From: Puffinus mauretanicus
Taxonomy: Eukaryota > Chordata > Aves > Procellariiformes > Procellariidae
NCBI GenBank assembly: GCA_023333565.1
Contig: JAJKFH010000948.1
Coordinates: 2,554,001-2,618,000 of the forward strand
Direction: 5' to 3'
DNA: 64,000 bases
Position 1 is the first letter of the stretch, and each line of letters begins with the position of its first letter. Of the stretch, positions 24,601 to 36,600 are shown piece by piece. The position numbers were made by a program, and so were the translations under genes. The notes below the pieces were generated by a model, which did no database searches, was not told the DNA's origin, and saw only the letters and a list, made by a program, of their open reading frames with translations.

Positions 24601-27600
24601 TGATGAAGCAAAAGAAAAAGTGTAGGATTGTTCTTTGTAAAACCATCAAAACTTCCTGCCTATTAGAATTTCAAATTAGTTAGTGGTAATAAATATGTTA
24701 AAGTGGAGCAAAAGTTGACTGGCTCGTGTTATTCCTTACTGTCCAAATATATTACTTTGCCATAGACACAAATCTGAATTCTGTTTGACTTTGAATGGAG
24801 CCCTAAAGAGTGATTGCATCTGTTTTATTTTTGACAAATACTAATATAATATTATAGAACCAATACATATATTTAGCTTGTTACATGAAAAATAAGCAAT
24901 TCTAACCAGAACAAGAACAAGTCTTATTGCTCATGTCAGATCTTATTTTGTGCGTGCTTTGAGAATAGTTCTAGTATTAACCTATTAACATTCTGTTAAA
25001 AAATATTTTACCTTTGGGGGTTAACAACCCTGCATATATTTTCTTTCATAGATTCTTGAACAATATAGGGTTTTTTTTCCCACTTATGATGATGTTAACA
25101 TGGATGGTTTCAGTTGCTGGCATGGTTCGCAAGCTGGTTTATGAAAGAGAAATTCATCTTGAAGAGGTAAGATGAAGATTATCCTCTGAAAATAAAATTT
25201 ATTTATTACAGTCTACTGAAATAAAAAACTTAAACTTTGAGGTACTTTTATGTACTCATAATCTAACTGGCTTTGTTTTCACTTGTTTCCTCTGGGCAGG
25301 AGGTTCTAGTTCTAGCTGCCAACTCAGACTCACAACATTGTTTGAACATCAGTCCTCTTAGTATGCAAATATTGTCCCTGAGACATAAAGCAGCAAGCAA
25401 AAGATCCATAACAGTTGAAGTTGGATACTGTTGTTTGGAAAAAGTCCTTGTGATTGGAATGGTTTTTATTTTGGATTCTTTTTCATGTTTTGCTATATGT
25501 GGTCTAAAATGTTAAAACTTCCTAAACCAAATTAAAAATTTGCCATGTACTGTGTAATTATCAGAAATATAAGGGAGGATGACACGGAAAAAATGAGACA
25601 ATTGTTTGCTTATATCAACGGCTAGTCTTAGCAGGTACTAAGCATATGTAAGGACAGGGGGTTTTATGATACATTTTCTGTATGGATAAATATACTTTTT
25701 TTGAAGAATTATACTGGTCTTTATACTGCTGGAGTAAGCTGTTTTTAATTTGGGAAATTATCTAATTTTTCTAAACTTTGTGTTGTAAGATAGGCCTAAT
25801 TTTTTTTAATGCTTTAAAATATTAAATAAACTTAATAAAGTTAATTTTGATCATCTTATGAAAAATGCTTCAGAAGTAGTATTAGCCTGTTTCCAAAAGC
25901 ATTTTTTTTAAAAAAGAGGGGTGATACCTCATACCTGGCTAAATTTTTATTTGCATGCTAATACATAAAAGTTTACAAACATATCCATATCTTACTTTTA
26001 GTTCAGCAACAGGCTGGGAAAAAACATTTATACAGTGCCGTAGATATCCTCAGTACTTTTTAGAGTATAAAAAGGCAAACTCCTCACTGGAGGACCCAGT
26101 AATCTGATATCTGGTCCTGCAAACCTATGCAAAAGAGAGTTGTGCCTGAGCACTGGGATTCCTCATGTTGGTATGTGATAAACTCAGAGGCAGCCCTGCT
26201 CAGAACTGTGATCCAGGAGAGAGCAGCAGAAGGGGTAGCATAGGAAAAGGGAAAAGAGATGAGTAATTTAAAGGGAAGATGACATCCTTTGGGGAGCTGG
26301 TAGTGTCTTGGTGGCAACATGTTTTGCTTAAAAAAAAAAAAAAAAAAAAAAAAAGGAGAAGAAAATCTGTTTCCTAACTTTAACTCTCTTTGCTATGTTT
26401 TGCAGTATATGAAGACAATGGGTGTACATCCAGCCATTCATTTCTTTGCTTGGTTTCTGGAGAATGTCATTGTGCTCACAATAAACAGCTGTGCTCTAGC
26501 CATCATTTTAAAAGCAAGTGGTATCTTTGCTTATAGCAATGGCTTCCTCATCTTCCTTTTTCTCCTGGATTTTGGAGTTACAGTTATTATGTTAAGCTAT
26601 TTTTTGGGAGTGTTTTTTAGCAGTGCTGATACAGCAGCTCTGTGTGCCAGCCTTGTATATATGATCAGTTTTTTGCCCTACATACTTTTATTGGTCTTGC
26701 AGAACCAGTTGAGTTTCACCAACCAGATTATAATGGTAAATATTTCTTTTCCTTTTATAATTTTTCTCCTCCAACCATGCTGTGAATTTCCATAGTTTTG
26801 AAACTTTAGACTGTAATTTACTTATTTTTTCCCAGGTTTCTGTTTGCTTTTGTGTTTCACTGGAAATAAGTAACCTTAATAGATATCCAATTGAAAAAAT
26901 ATTTTGAATGTAGAAAGGAATCAAAAATAAATTTTCAGGGAAATTTTGTAAACGTATAGAAAATATAAGGAAGTTGCATTCCTCATGCTCGTGAGTTCTC
27001 TTTATGCTTTGGCCTCAAAATATTTGTAATGTTAGTGTACTTTCAAGTACACCTGATGACATGCCACTGCTGAAAGTCATTATTTGTTTGGAGGAAAACT
27101 AGTAATTGTTTCTCTGTTGAGTACAATTGGGGATTAGATCAGAAATTTGTCTAGTGCTTATCTAGCTATACAGTCTGAGGTATATGTTTCTTTGGCATCA
27201 GTTCTTCCACATCCTTTCCTGTTTTATGTATGCCATAGGCTGTTTTATGTCTTTGTACTGTCTTAACATACTATATCCCTGATTGGAACATCAAATATCA
27301 CCATCATACAATACAAAACATATTTCACACATTATGGCTTCACTCTTTCAAAATAACTTACATACCAAATTAAGCTGGTGGAATAATTCATACACTATTA
27401 AAAAAAATGGACACTTTTTCAGTGTCAATTGGTCAGACAAAATATATTGGTTCTTTGCGTACAAGTAAGCACAGATGTAAAACTGCAGAATTCGGGCATA
27501 AATAGGCAGGGTGGAATTTTTTGGTTTTTTTTTTCTGTTGTTGCTTTTTTCCCCCTCCTTTGGGCCACAGGGAGAGAAAAGTATGAATCAGATAACTTAC

Positions 27601-30600
27601 ACACTTTAAAATCAGTTAATCAAAATAACTCTTCAGATATCCTGCGTTTGCAGAAAATCAGAGGCAGCAGCATGTGAAAAAGGCAATGATTTTTTAAGAG
27701 AGGGGAGAGGGCATCAAGTGAGATGGTGAAACCTTAGCAATATAAGAGGCAGGGACATAGTTGATAGGAATTGGCATGAACTTCTCTGTACAAAAATGTA
27801 ATTCATGCCACTAATGATTTTGAATTTTTTTTCTAAGTAGCAGCCTATGTCATACTTCTTTCTTCAGACAGCTGGCAGGATGTGTTCCTTTTGTGTCAAA
27901 TATTGCAGAAACCTTATTTAATTACATTATTTTAAAATAAGAGATAAAATTAGCTTCTATTTTAGCTCACTTTCAAACTGCAGAACTTTATCACTGAGTA
28001 ATGCTTATTAATTTTAGTAATGTTTTTGATCTCTCCATCAGCCTTCATGAGCTCACTAGTGTTTTTCCATTGATCATCAGTCACAATTCCTTTTCATAGT
28101 ACATCACTAACTTGCTTATTTTCCATTTTGTACTTTTGTGATACAGCATGACTATGTTGCTTCTTGGAAGTCAAATGTTATTTCCTTGCGCAAAAATGCT
28201 GTCTCAGCATATAGTACCCAGTGTGCGTGTTCCTTCTGCCTCTGTCTCTTCTTGAGTTCTGGTCTTACAAAAATGAGTAGGACCACTGCTCTTACTACAG
28301 AAAGTATATTCTTTTGCATGCTTTTACAGTGTTATATATTATATGTTTTCAGTATGTTGTAGATTTATGATGGTCTATAACTTGTTATAAAGTTAAATAA
28401 TGCTTTCCAATATTAATAGCTAGGTCAGAGGAGTTCTTTAAGGTGGAGCAAATACTACTGCAGTATGTGGGGGGGTACTGTTAAAAAATAAAAGGAAATA
28501 ATGACGATTAGCCTACTTGAAACAAAAGTCTATTTATTTTGCGCTTGCTTTTAGTATCACAAGTTATTTTATTTCATGGAGCTTGTTAATGACATGTTTT
28601 ATTTGATGTTCACATCCTGTTTCTCCTCTGATGTTGTAGTGTCTTCTGTCTACAACTGCCTTTGGGCAAGGAGTATTTTTCATTACATTCTTTGAGGGCC
28701 AAGAAATAGGTAAGCTTTCCGGTTAGAAGAAAAGCTTTGTAATTAGTATTTAAAAAACTACAGTTGGAAACGTTTTTCACTTTGTTCTGAAAAAAAAAAT
28801 CTCTAATCATGAGTCAATAGGATAGATCATAACAGGAGAAAAACCTTTTTAATGCCCCTTGAAAACCAAGTAAAACTTGTGCCACTTTCTGGCAGTAAAT
28901 TAAAGTGGGCTTAGCATTGCTCTATTTGCAATACAGGTTGGAGGAAAATCTCCGCATCCCATTAGATGACAGAATGACTGTATTCAGCCAATGAAATTGT
29001 TCTAGAGATGCAAACCAAAACTTTATATTTAGTGAAATTCAGTAGAGATACCTAAAGGTGAGCATCTGACTGAATATTATTTTACTCATTGAATGTGTTA
29101 TTTCTCTCAGTCCCGTGGAGGAAGCTCTGGCAAGCCATTTAGAACAGTTTCTTGGAAGTCCTTATTGATGTCAATGGCAGCTCTAATGCTTGCTTTCTGG
29201 TGAGGACATCAACAGGGAGTTTTGTAGGATCGCAAAATGGTTGAGGCTAGAAGGGACCTCTGGAGGTCATCTAGACCACTCCCTTTACTCAAGCAGGGCC
29301 ACCTAGAGCTGCTTGCCTGGGACTGTGTCCAGACAGCTTTGGAATATCTCCAAGGTTGGAGACTCCACAGCCTCTCTGGGCAACCTGTGCCAGTGCTCAG
29401 TCACCCTCACAGTGAAAAAGTGTTTCCTGATGTTCAGAGGGAACATCCTGTGTTTCCGTTTGTGCCCATTGCCTCTGGTCCTGTCACTGGGCACCACTGA
29501 AAAGAGCCTCGCTCTGTCTTCTTTGCACCCTTCTTTCAGGTATTTATATACATTCATCCCCCTCGAGCCTTCTCTTCTCCAGGCTGAACAGTTGCAGCTC
29601 TCTCAACCTTTCCTCATAGGAGAGATGCTCCAGTCCCTTTATCACCTCTGTGGCCCTTTGCTGGACTCTCTGCAGTACCTCCACGCCGCTCTTGTACCGA
29701 GGAGCCCAGAACTGGACACAGTACTCCAGGCATGGCCTCACCAGTGCTGAATAAAGGGGAAAGATCACCTCCCTCGACTTGCTGGCAGTGCTTTGCCTAT
29801 GGCAGCCCAGGATGTCATCAGCTTTCTTTGTGGCAAGGGCATGTTGCTGGCTCATGTTCAACTCAGTGTCCACCAGGACCCCCAGCTTCTTTTCTGCCAA
29901 GCTGTTTTCCAGCTGGGTGTCCCCAACATATATTGGTACATGGGATTGTTCCTTGACAGGTGCAGGACTTTGCACTTCTTATTAATCTTCATGAGGTTCC
30001 TGTCAGCCTGTTTTGCCAACCTGTTCAGGCCTCTCTGCATGGTAGCATGACCCTCTGGCATATCAGCCACTCCTCCCCGTTTTGTGTCATCAGCAAACTT
30101 GCTGAGGGTACACTCTGCCCCATTATCCAGATCATTAATGAAGATGTTAAACAGGATCAGACTCAGTATTGGCCCCTGGGGTACACAGCTAGTTACTAGC
30201 TTTCAACTAGACTTCATGCCACTGATCACCATCTTCTAGGCCTGGCCATTCAGCCAGTTTGTTATCCACCTCACTCTTTACTCCTCCAGCCCATACTTTA
30301 GCTTCTTTAGGAAGATCTTATGGGAGACTGTCGTGGTTTAACCTGGTAGGCAGCCAAATACCACGCAGCCGCTCGCTCACTCCCCCTCCCCGGTGGGACG
30401 GGGAGAGAATCGGAGGGGTGAAAGTGAGAAAAACTCGTGGGCTGAGATAAAGACAGTTTAATAGAACAGAAAAGAGAAAATAATAATAATGATGATAGAA
30501 TATACAAAATGAGTGATGCACAATACAATTGCTCACCACCCGCGCTGACCGATAACCAAGTAGTGATCAGTACTTCCTGGATCACGCCTACCATTCATAT

Positions 30601-33600
30601 ACTGAGCATGACGTCACATGGTATGGAATATCCCGTTGGCCAGCTGGGCTGGCTGTCCTGATTATGTTCCCTCCCATCTTGTGTTCCTAGCTCAATTGGC
30701 AGGCATGGGAGCTGTCCTTAGATTAGGAGGGTACTTAGCAACAACTGAAAACATCAGTGTGTTATCAACATTCTTCTCATACTAAATCCAAAACACAACA
30801 CCAGGAAGAAATGTAACCCTATCCCAGCCGAAACCAGGACAGAGACAATGTTATAAGCCTTACTGAAGTCCAGGTAGACAAGATCCACTAGTCTCCCCTC
30901 ATCTACTAGGCTGGTCCTTTCATTGTGCCTGGAAATGGTTTCCAGGATTAGCTGCTCCATCACTGAGATGACGCTGACCGGCCTGTAGTTCCCTGGGTTC
31001 TCCTTCTTGAACGTAGGAGTGACATTTGCTCCAGTCTTCAGGCACTTTTCCCAATTCTCTCAATTGATCGATCAAAGATTATTGAGACATGCAGTGACAT
31101 CTGCCAGCTTCCTCGGTACTTTTGGGTGCATCCCATCAATGTCCATGGACTTATGTATGTGCAGTTTGCATAAGTATTCCCTGACCTGATCCTCTTCCAC
31201 CAAAGGCATATCATCCTTGCTCCAAGCTTTTCACTTGGTTTCTGGGACCTGGGATTTCTGAAGACCAGATTTGCTAGTAAAGACTGAGGTAACATTCAGT
31301 ACCTCAACCTTTTCCACATCCTGTGTAACCAGGTTCTCTGTCTTGTTGAGCAATGGGCCCACATTTTCGATAGTCTGCCTTTTGTCACCTCTGTACTTAT
31401 AGAAGCCCTTCTTGCCATCTTTGACATCCCTGGCCAGATTCAATTCTATTTGGGTTTTAGCTTTCACAACTTCATCCTTGGATGCTTGAACAATGTTTCT
31501 GTATTCCTCACAGGTGATCTGTCCTTGCTTCCACCCTCTGTATGCTTCCTTTTTGTGTTTAGGTTTGGCCGGGAGCCCCTTGTTGATCCATGCAGGTCTC
31601 CTGGCATTTTTACCTGACTTCCTATTCCTTGAGTTGGACTACTCTTGAGCTTGGTTGATGTGTCTGAGTTCACACATGCACTAGTGTATAACACAATGGC
31701 GGTTTATGAGAACAATATTGTACAGAACAAGAATAGTGTAAGTTATTCACTCTCAACGTAATGCTAAGATGAATATTTAACTATTAAGCATTGGAAAGTA
31801 AGAAAGAAATTATCTTTACTTTGTAAGTATTTCATATGTTTCTCCTGTGTGACCCGATTCACACTCAGCTTGAGTAGCAGCTTGCCTCTGCAAGCTTGGA
31901 GGCAGCTGGTGAAATCCCCACTGAGCTTCTGTGCAGGTGCAGAAATGCATGAGAACACCCTATTATGTTTAAGTGTTCGGAAGCAAAAAATGTTTGGAAA
32001 CTGGCTAGAAGTTCTAACAGGTTGCTACATGTTTTAACAGGGTGATCCCTACTATCCCCAAGCTAAGAGCTACCCCTATTGATGCTGAAGTTTTAGAAAA
32101 GTAAGAAGTGAATGTCTGGGCCCTTGATAAATATCTACAAAGGATATGCATTTATGTATCTAAATATATAAAGGGATGTAATCCCTTTTTTTTTTTTTAA
32201 CTACTACAGCAAGATCGATACAGATGTTTCAAACCACTAGGCATTGAAAAAGTATCGTAATGATACAAAAGTTGGTAAGAGAGGAAGAAGCAGTTGCAGA
32301 AAATATTACTTAAATTTCCCACCACACACTTCTTCAAAATGGCTCATCTTTACTGCAGAAAGGGCAAACCGTGCTTTGTGGAAAAACTGCTTTTCTTGAC
32401 AATCATAGAAAAAGAATTGTAGAAACAATATCATGACTTGCTGTACTGTAAACAAAGTAGCATTTTCAGAAAAAAATGCAATGCTCTTTGTAAATCTACA
32501 ATTTGGTTACTTTTGTTTTCCTTTTAGGAATATGGTAGCTTTCTGTAGTACTAGTGTTTTGCACCTTCTTTCTTCCTTTTATGTCTTCTGCAATGTAATA
32601 ATTTTATGAAGCAATTATTCACCGAGTTTGTTGTTCCAATTTACCTCTGAATATGGTCAATGCCCACAAATTCTTGCTTCTTAATTAGAATTCACAGATT
32701 TAAGTTTTCAGATTTAGCATTATAGAAATGACTTTAAACTTTGTGTAACGCATTTCTTTATAATATCAGGAGAATGGTATAAAGTCTGATTCACTGAAGA
32801 GATCAGTGCCCCATCTTGTCAGAGTCTCATAGTTCTTTTTCCTTTGCCAAATTAAAGACCAGTTAAAACTTCATAAACAGCCCTTTCTACAACAGCTTCT
32901 CTGCATTTTCCCAGCAGCAGTGTCACCTGCTGTTCTAAACAGAGGCTTGTAGAGGCGTAGCAATTCATTTCTATTCATTAGGATTACTGTAATTAACTAC
33001 AGGGTTTTTTTTGTGTCAGTGCTTAAATACCCAGAAGTGTGTGGTGCTGATGTGTTTGTGATCTTTAATGCTGTACTGATTCAGCTTTGACCTTTTAAAA
33101 ATCATTATTATTATTACTTTTACTACCAGGAATTCAGTGGAATAATATGCACCAGTCAATGACACAAGGAGGGTACATGACCTTTGGATGGATGTGCTGG
33201 ATGATGTTCTTTGACTCCATTTTATATTCTATAGGTGGCTGGTATTTCAGCAATATTATTCCTGGTAAGATCATGGAGTTGTTCTTATGTCACGTTTTTG
33301 AAGAAGTTATTGAATGGAATGAATAGAATTGGCTTTCCTCATTGTATGCAACTAAACCAAAACCTTATCTTTTTCTGAGTTGAGGTTTTGATGTGCAAAA
33401 CTGCCTGATTGCCTTTAGGGACCGGGTAAGAAAGTCTTCCTACAATACATAAATATTGAGTAGTGCTAACACATGGACTAGAATTTGTAGCCAGGCATGA
33501 AATATCTTTTGTTTGCTTACGGGGATGACTAATATTTGAAGGACTTAGGAATTTGTTGGTACTTCACAGTAACTGAGCTCCGCCTAGTAACAAAACTTCC

Positions 33601-36600
33601 TGTGAAAATGGTGAATCTTCTGAGTCAGTACTAGGGCTGAACTGGTAACTGTATCTTGCTCCCAGTCAGTCCACAGTCCAGTGCATAAAGAAAACAAATT
33701 AACTTCCAAGTATATTTGGAGAAAGTAGTGGGATTCTTTTTCATTAACAGAGATTTATGAATATTATTGAGTTGGTTGATGCATTTTTAATCGTAGCCTA
33801 ATGCCTCACTAGCTGTTTGAAATTTACCTTTCCTCTGATTTGCATATGTCACCTTTTCTTCCAGCTACTCTGTATTTGTTTTAAAAATATAAAAAATGAA
33901 TTTTGCCTTGAAAGATAGGGGTGAGTGGAATATAAAACTGAATTTTACAAAGTTTAGCTTAAATTGACACCTGCCCTTCAGTGTCAATGAAATGCAATTC
34001 CAAACACACAGAGAGTGCATTGTGTGATTGGTAAGTGAAGTCTGGAAAGATCAGGCAATGCCAAAGTTTAGGTTGTGTGTAGGAGCATATTTTTTCCCTT
34101 TCTGTTTGCGTGCTACAATAAATGTTTCTTATGCTGGGTGATTTGTTTAAGTTGTGCAGATAGCAATGGAAGAATAATCTTTAATGATTGGTGCAATGGA
34201 TTATTATTATAATAATAATAAAAAAATAATCTGTTTGCCTTAGCAGGCCATTTGCTGCATTTTCTTTCCTGCAGGTTACAAGATCATTTTAGGCTGTGCC
34301 TACATATTGTTAAGTCTATGATACTGTTACACTTTAAAGCTGATTTGGAGATAGGGTAAAGCACAGTATCACTGAGGATTGATTATTTTATGGCAGGACC
34401 TGGTGTTATGGCCAAATGACTTTTTTTCCACTTATTGAGGTTTGTTAAGAGCAGCTAGGAGTTTGAGCTAATTAAATGGTGTAACTAGCTCTTTGTAAGT
34501 AATGATAGGACATTAGTAGTCTACAAACAAATATGAAATGACTACAAATTTTGCAACAGTTTCTATCATAATTATCATCTAGGAAAATTTGGATTAAAGA
34601 ACCGATGGTACTTTCCCTTTACTGTTTCCTACTGGAAGAACCTGTGTGGTGCAGAGAGGAGGAAGAGACAATATCTGAATTCTAATATGTTTTTCTTCAA
34701 TGAAAACTTCCAACAAAAAGGTCTGTATTCATAATAGAATTTTAGTAATGGCTCTTTTCTGAATGGTGTGCTGATTTTGATGAATCTGCTTTTATCATTG
34801 CTTGGTCCTATATTATGTGTTTAGATTTTGTCCTTTTCTCTCCTCCATTATATAGTTTATACTATGAACATTACATACTAATTGTTAATTGTGCTATCAC
34901 CTGTAATGTTTGAATCATTCAGTTAAAACTATTGTACACAAATATTTAAGAAAATTCTTTAAAAGTAAGATAAGTATCTCTTGGGTTCATCCTGTCCCTG
35001 TGTATTGCCTCTTTGCTTTGTTAGGATCTTCTCAAGTTCCTTGAACCCTTTCATGCTCATACTGAATCTGAAAAGTGTTGTGCTTTATTAACATTTTTTT
35101 TTCCTGCAGTTTGATTTTCTTCCTCCTCTTCTGCTGTTTTTGTTTGCTTCTTGTTTCAGTGGAAAAATTAACTTTGTTCATTTCTTTCCCTTCTATTTCT
35201 TATTTCCCACTTCCATAATCACTGTTCTTTCTGTCTCTGCTTCTTAGCCTTTTATTTAAAAAGCTACTGTTATTGTAACTAGTTTTTATCTGCCTCCAGA
35301 TATTTTCACTGCTCTTCTACTTCTTTGTTCACTTGCTTAAAATTAATTTAGTTTTTTTAGTGTTCTTCCCCTCTCAGGTCTCTTTAAGGACTTTCTCACA
35401 TTTCATTTATGTTTTGTGAATGAAGGAGTAAGTCACCCTCGCCTATATTCCCTCTCGGGCCTTAGAACAACATGATGGGTTGTTGTGGTTTTTTGGAAGT
35501 TACAGTAGCTTGGAAATGATCCAGTTGTCTGAAGCATAGGTGAAGAAACTGAACAACTCAGCGGTTTTATGTATTGGTATGTCCTAGAGTAGGGCAAACT
35601 TCAAACTGTCTTCAGGTTAATTTAAACATTTGTGGAAAAACTATCAGTATGAATTTTGTCTTAATTTCTGTGATTTGGAACAATTCCATTTTGTTGAGAT
35701 GGTTGTCCTTGGTCCTTACTTAAAATGAAGATTTTCAGTGTTTCCCCTTGAGTTCACCACATCCTCTGTGGAAAGTGAAGATAAAAAACTCTCCTCTGTC
35801 TGAAAAGTTACTAGTGTGGTCTCTGGCTCAAGCCATCCAAGTGATTGCCTACAACTCTGTGGATCTGTTTGTCGTGCTTCTCCTCTGCTTAAACTGATGC
35901 ATGTGAAGTGCTCGGTAGCAAATTGCCTGTGTGTGAACTCTAATGCTGCCGTGCATGCAAAGGAACTTGCTTTCTTTCATAAGAATTGGGCATCATTGTA
36001 CTGATAATGGGATAAATGCATTCACGGATAATTTGCTTGGAAAGTGACTTGCTCCTGGGTGATTTCTGTATTTGTTCCATATTGCCCAGGTAAGGGCTGG
36101 TGGGGGTGGAAAGCACTTTGGAAATCAGAGGTGTGTCAGGGAAGGGCTGGAGTGTAGGTCCTTATGAGCTGGAACTACGACTGGAGTAAGGCTGGCAGAG
36201 ACCTGGGTGCTGAGTACTCACCTGAGGACCCTCTTAGGAGAAGTCCTAGCGTGATAAATTTACTGCTTGCAAGTAATTTGGAGCTCTTCCTCTGAATCTT
36301 ACCTGACATACATTGCCTGAGGCTCACTCTGTACTTTAAGTTTTTTTCTTAAGTTCCAGGACGTGCTTGCAAATTTAGGAAGCAGTGGAAAGAGCCTGAA
36401 TAATGTTTGTTGGTGGTTTTAGTCTCCAGACCAAAAGATAGAGAAGCTAACTGGAAGAGAGGTTCATGGGTAGAAGGACCTCAGAAATGTCACAGCTGCT
36501 GGTAGTGCCTTGCTGGAAAGCCTCTGGCAAAAGTTCTTTCTAAACTTAAAATTGATTGTGAAAGGAGCAAAAAACATCTTCATTCACAGCCTGAACAAAC

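Larger units (their letters stand above)
28710..33129 (+). other. ABCA13: ABCA13 intron 10, with nested retroelements
   Basis: About 4.4 kb, more than half of it retroelement: a minus-strand CR1 (about 29226-31680) split by a solo LTR (30329-30841). The right-hand 1.4 kb is plain AT-rich intron. Confidence 0.85.

Noticed and set aside
29237..30199. Several plus-strand open frames of 70-145 codons
   Set aside because: They are the antisense shadow of the second CR1.
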